From: Photobacterium salinisoli
Lineage (GTDB): Bacteria > Pseudomonadota > Gammaproteobacteria > Enterobacterales > Vibrionaceae
Length of the DNA stretch: 64,000 nt
Assembly: GCF_003614885.1 (NCBI RefSeq)
Contig: NZ_QZMS01000011.1
Span: 992,001 to 1,056,000, forward strand
Direction: 5' to 3'
The notes under the pieces were generated by a model that was not told the DNA's origin, did no database searches, and saw nothing but the letters and a program-made list of their open reading frames with translations. Shown one piece after another: positions 26,554-38,500 of this stretch (position 1 is its first letter; each line of letters starts with the position of its first letter). Made by a program: the position numbers and the translations under genes.

Positions 26554-29500
26554 ATGGCAGAGTCTGTCTCAAATGGTCTGGCAACCCTGACCGTTGAAAA
26601 CGGGGTGGTATTCGTTATCAAGCCCGATGGCTCGGTAAAACCGGTCGATTTCGCCTACCAGGTTCAGCCCGATGAACTGGTGGTCGCGAACGGCTATGCC
26701 CGCTATATAATGATGCAAAATGGTGAGCCGGTACTGGTCGATCGCCCCTGTCCGACCTGTGTGTTGCTCAATGGTGGCGGTGTTTGGGTGTCAGATATTG
26801 CCGATAATGTTCAGTTTGAACAGCCCGGCAGCGAGCAACCACCGCCGGTTGATCTGGATGTTGAACAACTGCAGGCACTGATCCTTGCCGGGGAAGATCC
26901 AACGGAAGTGTTTGAGGCGGCCGCCCTGGGCAGCAGCAGTGCCAGTGTCGCTGCCAACAGTGGTTTTGTGGTGATTGATTATGATGGCGACAGCGTTCTT
27001 ACTGAAACCGGGTTTGATACTGAGTATGAATTTGCTGAGACAGACACCGAGGATGAGACGGATGTTATCTATGCCGCGAGCGGCGGCGCCAGCCTAGCTG
27101 TCTCTGTGACTGAAGGGGATTTAGCCCCCGCCACTTATCCAACTGAAACCATAGCAAGCGTCCTGGTGGAAGCCGGCACCTTACCGCTTGATCCCGCGGC
27201 ATTTACCTTTGATCCCGCAACGCTGAATGTATTGCTGACAGAACTCGCTAACGAAGTTACATCCGGTGGTCAGCCCGTTGTTTTCCGTTTTGATGCTGGC
27301 CAGAATGCGATTATTGGTGAGAGTCAGGGACAAACGGTTGTCACGCTTTCTCTGGAAGCGGTAGCCAGTGGCCGTGATGTCACTGTGACGGTGACAACTG
27401 TGCTGACAGGCCCGGTTGATCACCTTGATGGCGGCGCGGGCGGCAGGGTGTCGATTGCCGGGGATACCCTGACGATACGGGCCGATGTTCAGGGCGCCGA
27501 TGTGGCCGGTAATCCACTTGATGCGCCGATCAGTGTGACCGCGACCATTCTGGATGGCGCGGATCCGCAACTGGGTGCCGGTATCACCATTATTGATGAA
27601 GCCTCAGAGCTGGGGATTCCGCTTACCGGACAGGTTACGCTGGATGTCGGCAGTGACGCGATTGATACCTTAGTGTTTGATGCTGAGCAGCCATTTCTTG
27701 CCAATGTGACCAGTAACGGCAATCCCACCACACTACTGATAAATGGTAATCAACTGACCTTGCTCGATTCGTCGGGTGCCGATGTACTGACCATTACTAT
27801 TAATACTGACGGCAGTTATACCGTGACACAGTTTCTGGCGGTCGATGAGGCGTCTTTGCTGGATGCTATTTTGCTGATTGGCGTGACAGCGACTGATTTT
27901 GACAGTGACAGCAGTCAGGGGGTTATCCTGATCGGGATATTTGATGGCGATACACCTCCCGGCGGAGAGACCATCAGTCTGGCGGTGACTGAGCCGGATT
28001 TGGTCCCGGATAACTACCCGGTTTCCAACAGCAGCTCCGTCACAGTTATTGCCGGGGCAGACCGCATGGATCCAACCACACTGGAAGTGGATGCCACGCA
28101 GCGTGATGCTCTGTTGGCAGAGCTGGCCGCCGACGTGCGGTCAGGCGATCAGCCACTGATTTTTACTTACAACGCGCAAACCGATGCGATTGAAGGGCGC
28201 TTATCCGATGGCACCCTGGCTCTTGAAATCACCTTGTCTGCCGTTCAGGCGCCTAATGGCCTGGATATGACGGTGAGCGCCACACTGACCCAATACCTTC
28301 CTTTAATTCATAATCAGAGCGGTAACAGCGATGGGCTGGTTACCGTGTCCGGCGAAGCGATTGTGATTACTGTCCCGCTACAGGCGCGCGACACCGATGG
28401 TGATTTCCTGAATGATCCTGTTTTAGTCACCAGTACGATTACCGACGGCCTGCTGCCAGCGTTTGGTGATGACAGTGGCGCGGTTGTGAATGAAACCACC
28501 AATGACGGCAATGCCGTTGCCGGTCAGATTGAACTCGACACTGGCAGTGATGATGTTGCGTCTGTGACGATTATTGATAATCAGGCACTGGCTGATGCCA
28601 TTGGCGCTTTGTCCAGTAACGGCAATCCGGTGAGCTACAGTGTCAGTGACAATCAACTGCAGATACTGGATGAGTCCGGCACTGTTATTCTGACTGCAAC
28701 CATCAGCATTGACGGCAGCTATGAGGTGATCATCACCGATTCGTTCGATGAGCTGAGCGGCGATGACCAGATTATCTTGCCTGTGGCGGTACTGGCAACG
28801 GATGACGACGGCGATACGGCGCAGGGGCAGATCACCCTGACGATTCAGGATGGTGACGATGCCGCAGGCGGAGAAGCGGGCAGCATTACGTTCACCGAAC
28901 CTGATTCCGATCCGGATAACTATCCGCAGACCGGCACGGATGACATTGTGATATCGGCCGGTGCCGACCGTCTGGTGCCCGATTCGCTGGCGCTGGATCC
29001 GGCACAATTGCAGGCTATTCTTGATGACCTGAGCGCGGTACTGACCTCGGATGCTCAGACCATCACTTTCTCGGTCAATCCGGCAACGGGTGTAATGGAA
29101 GGCCGCTTGCCTGACAATTCACTGGCGTTAGCAGTCAGCTTTACGACGGCGCAGTCCGGCGATAAAGATCTGGCGGTCAGTATTACTGTCACTCAGCATG
29201 TGCCCTTAGATCATATCGACAGTACTGTCACCTCACCTTATGTCACGACCAATGGCGAGACGATTGCATTAACCCTGCCGCTGAACGCCGAGGATACGGA
29301 CGGCGACAGTTTAGCGACACCGGCAGCTGTTACTGTCACTATTACGGACGGTGATGACCCTGTACTGGGCATCGATCCCGGTCTGCTGATCAACGAAACG
29401 ACGGATCAGAATTCGCCTGTGATAGGCAGTATTCCGGTGGACGGCGGAAGTGATGCTATCGCTTCTCTGGTCTTTGCTGACGACCAGCCTGCGCTTGATG

Positions 29501-32500
29501 TTACCAGTGACCTGAATCCTGTCTCTCTGGTCGCCAACGGTAATCAGATTCAACTGGTGGATGATAACGGGACTGTTGTGATGACAGTAACGATATCACC
29601 TGACGGGCAATACGAAGTGTTGCTGACAGGCACCCTTGACCAGATTGGCGCTGATCTGGTCAGTATCCCGATGAATGTTGTGCTGACTGACGCCGATGGT
29701 GATGAGACCATAGGTGTGATCCGAGTCGATGTGGCTGATGGTCAGGACCCCATTAATCCACGAGATAGTATTGTGGTATTTTTTCCGGAGCCGGAGCTGG
29801 ACCCCAGTGGTTATCCGACAACGTCCTCGGAAACGACAGAGATCTTTGCCGGGGTTGACAGGCTGTTGCCCGATTCCGTGGCATTTGATGCGGATCAGAT
29901 AGATGCCCTGATCGCAGAGTTAAATGCAGAACTGAGTTCCGGTGGCGAACCCCTGACATTTGCCGTGAATGCGACGACTGGTGCGTTGGAAGGAAGCTTG
30001 GCTGATGGCACTCTGGTGCTCAGCATCTTGCCCAGCGGGGATCAACCCGAAGGTAACCGTAATGTGAACGTGACTGTTGAAGTCACCCAGTTTGCCCCTT
30101 TGGATCACCTGTCAGGTGGAAGTGATACCGGGCTGGTGAGAGTCAACGGTGCTGAAATCCGTATCAATGCGCCGATACAGCTTCAGGATGTGGACGGCGA
30201 CAGCTTACCTGTGCCGGTGAACAGTATCTCAGTCATCATTGACGGTAAGCTGCCGGCCTTTCTTGACGACACTGAAGTCAGCCTCAACGAAACCGACGAT
30301 CAGGGTGCCACTTTACCCGGCAGCATAGGCATTGATATCGGCAGTGACGCGATTGCCAGCCTGACGTTTTCACCGACCCAGCCGGGTCTGGTGGGCATAC
30401 AAAGCAATGGCGCCGATGTGACTGTCAATCTGGCCGATGACGACACGTTGCAGGTGATCGACGCTGAAGGCACTGTTATTTTGACGGTCAATATTGACGA
30501 GAGCGGTGCGTACGATGTCACCCTGACCGGTACTTTTGACCAGACCGATTCTGATCCGCTGGTGATTCCGCTTAACGTGTTGCTGACCGATGATGACGGA
30601 GACACCACGCCGGGTACTATCACAGTCAATATCACCGACGGCGGCGATGCCGCGGGTGGCGAAAGTGTCGCTGTTGCTATAACAGAGCCGGATTCTGATC
30701 CCACCTTATACCCGGCAAGCAATAGCCAGGATGTCGTGATTGCCGCAGGTGCCGACCGGTTAGTGCCGGAATCGGTACAAATCGATCCGGCCGACGTGCA
30801 GGCATTGATCACTGAACTCAATGCAGAAGTGGGTTCAGGCACAGAACCGCTGACCTTTACTTACGACCCGGCAACGGGTGTGTTACAGGGCGCACTGGCT
30901 GATGGCACCGTCGCTGTCAGTATCGTGCTTACAGCCACTCAGGTCGCGAACAGCAATGATGTGTCGCTCAACCTCGCGATCACTCAGAACCTGCCGCTCA
31001 ATCATAATTTGGCCGGTAACAGCGACGGTTTTGTGTCTGTCAGCGGCGATACAATTGCCATTACTTTCAATGTCCAGGCTGACGATGCAGACGGCGACAG
31101 CCTGATCGCACCGGTTGCGGCGACAGTGACAATCAGCGATGGCGATATTCCTGTGCTGTTCGACGAAATAGGGGTAACCGTTAATGAAACCGCCGATAAC
31201 GGCGTGGTGAACAACGGTGGCAGCATCAGTGTGGATATTGGTTCTGATGCTCTGGCGTCCCTGAATTTTGCGCCTGACCAGCCCGGTTTGTCCGGTATCA
31301 ACAGCAATGGTCAGCCAGTCACCTTCGCGGTCAATGGCAATGAAATTACGGTCAGCGATGCTGATGGTAACCTCATTCTGACCGTGACCATTGCGGAAGA
31401 CGGCAGCTACGATACGCTGCTGACCGGCACGCTGGATCAGGATGCCAGCAACAGTATTGATTTGCCGTTAAATCTCATCATTACGGATGAAGACGGTGAT
31501 ACCAATACAGGAACTGTCACCATCACTGTGACCGATGGCGACGATCCTGCCGGGGGTGGCACCATTGCGCTTGCGCTGACTGAACCCGATCTGGCCCCCA
31601 GCGGTTACCCGGCCACCAACGCAACCACAGCGGATGTGGTGGCAGGGGAAGACCGGCTTGACCCGTCTACGATTGAAATCGACCCCGCACAGCTTCAGGA
31701 TGTGATTGATGAGCTTGAAGCCGAGCTGACATCAGGCGGACAAGCGCTGACCTTCACATATAACGCCGCCACGGGTGAGCTGACCGGTGCGTTGTCTGAC
31801 GGCACGCCTGTCCTGACGATCACCCTGACCGCCGCACAGGCGGCAAACGGCCAGGATGTGACTCTCAGTTTTTCAACCACTCAGCATTTACCGCTGGATC
31901 ATAATCAGGCGGGCAATAATACCGGGCGGGTCGCGGTTAACGGCACGGATTTAGTGGTCAGTATTCCGGTCCAGTTGGCAGATGCAGACGGTGATCCGCT
32001 GCAGCAACCCGTCAATGCGCAAGTCACCATTACCGATGGCGTTTTGCCGTCACTCGGCACAGACAGCGGCACCAACTTTACCGAAACCCTGGCCGAACAG
32101 ACAGTCAACGGCAGCATACCGCTGGACATCGGTAGCGATGCGATTGCCACGATCGAGTTTGCCGACAGTCAGCCATCGCTGGACGATTTGGTTTCTAACG
32201 GGGTTAACACCAGTTATACGGTAACAGGCAATGTCATCGAACTGGTAACAGACACAGACGGCACGCCTGTACTGACGGTCACCGTAAATACCGATGGCAC
32301 ATACACGGTTGTGCAGCACTTACCGCTGGAACAGCTTGATGACGGCGATATTACTGAGCTGGTGCTGCCGCTGATTGCGGTTGATCAGGACGGTGACAGC
32401 AGTAATCAGGGCAATCTGATCATTAACATCACCGACGGCCCGGATGCGGAAGGCGGCAACCGCACCCTCAGTATCACTGAAGGCGATTTGGAGACCACAA

Positions 32501-35500
32501 ACCCGGCAGAGGCCTATCCGGTTGATAACGCCACTACCTTTGCGATTGCCGCGGTAACGGATGATCTGGTCGCCAGCACGCTGATGCTCGAAGCCGGCGC
32601 GGCAGACACGCTGCAAACTGAACTCTCCGCACTGACCTCAAACGGTGAGGCGTTAACCGCGATTGTTGATGAAACCGTCGATGGCGTTGTCACTATTACC
32701 TTGGTGACAACGGGCGGTAATGACCCTGTGTTAACCGTGACATTCACGGCCAGCCAGAATGGCAGCGATGTGGATGTCACCGCGACTGTCGAGCAGTTCA
32801 GTCCGTTGGAGCATGTCGATCTCAACGGCGATATCGTGCTGGCCAACGGCAGCGATATTCGCATTGATGTGCCCCTGCAGGTCGCCGACAGTGACGGCGA
32901 TTTACTGACGACCCCGGATGTGACCCGGATTGCAATCATTGATGGCGATCTGCCTGCTTTTGGCAGCGATTCCGGCGTCAGTCTGAATGAAGGTGATGAG
33001 GGTATCGCCTCAGAAAACGGCAATATAGATATCGATACCGGCAGTGACGGTATCGTTGCTGTGTTTTTTGATGCGACGCAGGCAGCACTGGACAATCTGA
33101 CCAGCAACGGTTTTGAGACAGATTATGTGGTGAATGGCGATACCATTACCGTCACTCGTACTGATGATCCTGCTATCACTGTCCTGACCATTACGATTGA
33201 TATCGATGGTAATTATGTGGTGAACCAGACCCAGCCGCTCGATCAGTTCGATGCGCCGGATAACAATAACCTGACTCTGACGGTGCTGGCGCAGGACAGA
33301 GATGGCGATACCAGCGCGCCGGGCACGATAACCCTCACCATTGCCGATGGAACCAACGCCGACGGCAGTTTTACCGGTGTGACTGACATTGTCTTGACTG
33401 AAGGCGATCTCACTCCGGCCGATCCGGCCGATGGTTATCCGGTATCGGGACAGACAGAGTTAACGATCAATCCGGGTGTCGACAGGCTCGACCCGGCTAC
33501 AGTCACACTGGACGCTGCTACGCTTGCACAGCTGATCAGCGAACTGGGGGCTGAAATCACCGCAGGCGGTCTGCCTGTGACGGCAAACTGGGACAATGCG
33601 AGCAAGGTACTGACCCTGAGCGCTGGTGGTGCGATCGTGCTGACCGCGACGCTGGTCGCCACCCAGAATGCTGATGGCGCAGGAGTTGATATCAGTCTGG
33701 TGGTTGAACAGCTTGCTCCCCTGGATCATAACGGGACAGACACTTCAGACCTGGTGGTGTCGCAAAATGATCAGATCCAATTCCAGTTACCGGTTCAGGT
33801 GCAGGATACCGATGGTGATTTTCTCGATAACCTGGTGCCGGTCAATGTGACGATTCAAGACGGCGATGACCCGGTTGTGACTGCGATTGAAGCGGTCATT
33901 GTGACAGAAGCCGATCTGGATGGCGGCAGCGGCGTTCATCCGGGCACCAATCCGGGCGGTGACGGCGAATCTGCTACCGGCCAGATCACGCTGGACTCCG
34001 GCTCAGATGAAGTGGCTGAATTTGTTGTTGATGTGGATGCCTTCAATGCCGCCAATAGCGGGCTGACTTCAGGCGGCAACCCTGTGACTCTGGTCTATGA
34101 TGCCGGGACAGACACCTATCTGGGCCGGGCCAATGGCATCACAGTGTTCATTCTGGACTTCGATGTTGCCTCGGCCAGTTACACCTTTACCCTGACAGGA
34201 GCGCTTGATCACCAGCAACCGGATAACGATACCAGCCTGCAGATTGATTTCACCGTTTCCGCCGTCGATCAGGATGATGACCCCAGTGCTGCCGTTACAC
34301 TGTCTGTGACCGTGAATGATGATCTGCCTGTCACGACCGATGTGACCTTCGATACCTTAGTGGAAGGACAGACAAGCAGCACGCTGGATCTGCTGGCGGT
34401 CAGTCAGGAAGGGGCCGATGATGCACAAGTGACGGCCATTATTGACGCAGACGGTAACCGGACCGACTTAGCCAGCGGCACGCCGGATGCCAACGGGTTT
34501 GTTGCGATAGATATTTTTGAAGGTGGCCAACTGATTGGCCAGTTATTTGTTCACCCGGAAGGCGACGCGTTTTTTGTGTCGCAGCCCGATATCGATCATG
34601 CAGACACCGCCCTGAGCAGCACGCTGACGTTCGAAGTGCTTGATGGCGATAACGATCTGGACACCAGCCTGATCAACCTGATTATCACAGATGACAACCC
34701 TGTGCTCACGGTTGATCTTGCACAAGGCGTGGAAGAGCAGGGGCGCAATCCGGACCCGGATGAAAGTCTGGCCGATCCTGCTCTGGGGATTCCTGTCACC
34801 ATGTCAATCGATCTGGGCGATCAGGACAGAGGCGAAACCATCGGTGAGGTCTTTATTGTTCTGCCGGCCGACCCGCACGGGGATTTTTATCTCGACGGTG
34901 TGCTGCTCACCCCAACCGGCGGTCAGGTACAAATTCCGGCCAGTGCCTTTACTGATCCCGACGGGGACGGCGTGTTTGAGCTTGAAGGGGTCACCTTTGT
35001 GCCTGACCCCGATTACTCGACGGCTGCCGAGCCTGGCTTCTTGCTGGATTTCACCGTGACCGCCCAGATTGACGTCACAGAAGGCACGCCGCCGGCTCAA
35101 TTGACCGGCATTTTGTCCGTTGATGTCCAGGGTATTGCCGATGTGCCTGTCTGGGACGGCGCGGCACAGGTGCACTACGGCAACGGGCAGGAAGACGGTG
35201 ATAACATCAATATCGGTCCGTCATTTAACGCCTTGCTGCAAGATACCGACGGTTCCGAAGAGCTGGTGTATATAGTGCGTATTGTCGAAGGGGAAGGCCA
35301 GATAGTCGGCGAAGGGCTGATTGATCAGGGCGACGGGTCTTTCTTAGTCCCGGTCAGCCAGATCAATACTGTGGCGGTCGACCCTGTCGATAACTTCAGT
35401 GGCGATATCCGGCTAGAACTGATAGCGCAGAGTACGGAAACCCTGAATCCTCTGGTCGGTTCGGAAACCGCCCAGTCTGTGGTTCAGGAAGTGGTGATCA

Positions 35501-38500
35501 ATGTACTGCCGGTGGCAGATGATGCGCAGCTCAGGGTCACTCGTGTGGAAGGGCTGGAAGATGAACCGATTCCGCTCAGTGATCATATTACCCTGACCGA
35601 GCTGGACGATACCGCGGATGACTTTGGCGTTGAAACCCTGTTTGTCCGTATTTCTGGCCTGCCTGATGGCGTTGTATTGCTGCAAAACGGCACACCACTC
35701 AGCCCGGATGCCAATGGCGTCTATGAATTTGCTTACACCGATATCGGCGAGATTCAGTTGCAGCCTGTGCCGGAAAGCAATGTCGACTTTTCCTTTATTG
35801 TGGAAGGGATTGTGCGTGATCAGGTTGACATCACGCTGGCAGACGGCACCACCACTACGGCAACCGATGAGCGGGTGATCCCGGCTCAGACCATCAATGT
35901 CGCGCTGACCGGTGTGGCCGATCAGCCCTTCATTGACACCACAGGTTCCATCTGGACTGAAGTGCCCGGGGAGGATGCGCTTGAGACCACCATAGAGGAA
36001 GGCGGTCAGGTTACGGTCGATTTCATGGTGTCGTCGGGAGAAAAACCCAATGCCCCGGATGACGACTCTGAGATTTTGTCGGTTCTGGTGGCCAACATTC
36101 CTGAAGGTACGGTGATCTTTGATGCCTCGGGTAATGAACAAACCCTGATTTTTGCCGGGACAGATCCGGATACCGGATTGCCCAGGTATCAGCTGAGCCT
36201 GAACGGCAGTGTTACCGCCGGCGATATTGTGATTCAGCCACCACCCAATGCGACCGAAGATGTGGTGCTGGATGTGCGCTATGTGGTGACAGAAAATGAT
36301 GGGGATCAACTGGTGTATGACACCAATCTGATTATCCATATTGAACCTGTCATCAACAGTGGCAATTACACCCGAACCAGTCAGGGGCTGGAAGATCAAG
36401 CGGTCACGATAGACTGGCAGCCCGTGCTGGCGGACAGCAAAGAGTTTGCCACCGGCCTGACAATTCAGAACATTCCGACAGATCCCGGTTACTCACTGCA
36501 AATTAATGATGGCGGCAGCATCACGACCCTGACTGTTGACGGCAGTGGCTCAGTGACACTCAGCGCGGCGGAATTTGCGTTGTTGCAGGGCGGGGCTCAG
36601 CTGCAGCTCATCGCACCGGAAGACTCAGATCTGGATGTCACCCTGACCACAGTGGTAGACATGCAGGAAGATGATGTCGACTCACCCGCGGTGGCTACTG
36701 GGCAGGTCACCGGCACTATTACGCTGGATATTCAGGCGGTTGTCGAACCGGATGCCGGCATTGGGGTACAAATTGGCACGGACGGCAGCGGCAATCCGAT
36801 TTTTGAGGAAAACGAGATCACCGTCGATGGCGAACTGGACTTAACCGGTGGTCCTGATTCCGTCGGCATCGTCGCGTTTGAAGATTTTGATCCCAGCAGC
36901 GACGAAGTGATCACCAATGTGGTGATTACCTTTTTAGATCAGCCCAATAGCGGATTTGTGGTGATCGGCGGTATTAACAACGGGGACGGCAGCTGGGTGG
37001 TGCCAGCCGGAGATATTGATCAGATCCGCATTATCGCGCCGCCCAATTTTGTCGGCTCGGCGCAAATTGAAATCGCCGGCGAAGTCCAGGATCTCAGTGA
37101 TGACGGCGATGCCAGTGCCATTGTCATCGTCTCTGATGTAATCACCGTGAATTTCAGTCAGGGGGATTTTGATAAATTCGCGGGCGACATTGTGGTTGAT
37201 GATTCTGTTGTGGTGCTGGGCACTGAAGATACTCAGGTCGAATTAGGCGACTACTTGCAGCAGATTGTGCAGGTGGACACTGCATCCGGCGATCAGGGCG
37301 ACGATGAGTTCTCTCTCGTCATCGATGCCAGTTTACTGCCGCCGGGTGCCTCGATATCCGGGATGGAATTTAATTTCACCACTGGCCAATACCAGATCAA
37401 AGCCCCCGTTAATCCCGACGGAACCGTGGATCTGACCGGGGTAACACTCAATCTGCCGCAGGATTTCGCCGGTGATTTCATGCTGGAAGTCCGTTACGTC
37501 AACACGGATATTGTCAGTGGTGATACCAATCAGGTGACAGACAGTATCCCCATTCGTATCTCGCCTGTGGTGGATACACCCAGTTCCACTATTTCGGTGG
37601 TCGACACCCAGGGATTGGATGCCAACCGCCAACCGGTGTCGGAATCCGGCGAACCGGAAGTCATCGTTTCAGGTACAGCCTATGAAGACGGCCTGATTAC
37701 GCTGGATCTGGGCGGTGTGGTCGGCGACATCAGCACCACCCAGGAAGAAGGTCTGGAAACCTTTACTCAGGTCATTGTCACTGTGGCCGATCCGGCCACC
37801 GGGTCATTAGTGGATGCCGAGGGCAATCTGGTCACCAGTATCACGATTACCGATACCAGCCAGCTCAGTGCGGTCCGGTTTCAGCCTGCAGAGGATTACA
37901 GCGGTACTGTGGAATTATTGCTGAACGCCGATGTGCAGGATCTGGCGGTCTTTGATGAAACCCCGGGCGCAGCAACCGAAACGGATACGGCAAACGTCAG
38001 TGGCAGTACCAGCTTTGAAATTATTGCGGTGAACGATCAGGTCGAGTTTATCGGTACCGATGTCCCCATCGTGCAGTTTGAAGACTCATCGGAAATTATT
38101 CTGGGAGGGATTTCCGGTGCCGCCCTGGATATTGACGGTTCAGAGCAGTTTTTGTCGGTCAAGCTGGAAAATGTGCCTGCAGGTTTTGTTGTCTTAGGAG
38201 CAGCAAACAACGGGAATGGCGAATGGTCGTTTCCGGCAGGGGGAGGCAGCAATATCACTGTTGTCCCCCCGAAAGATTTCAGCGGTGTGGTGAATATTGA
38301 CATTGTGGTCTTCACCAAAGAAGACAGCCTGCCTGATCCGGTTGAATTTCGCGATACGTTCAATCTGGTGATTATCCCGGTGGCAGACGGGGTGGATACT
38401 GACATTACAACCACAGCCGCAGGCACGGAAGATCAGAATGTTGAGCTGATCCTGAATATTCAGGCCATCGATGATGAACTCAGCGTGGCAGAGGCTCCGA

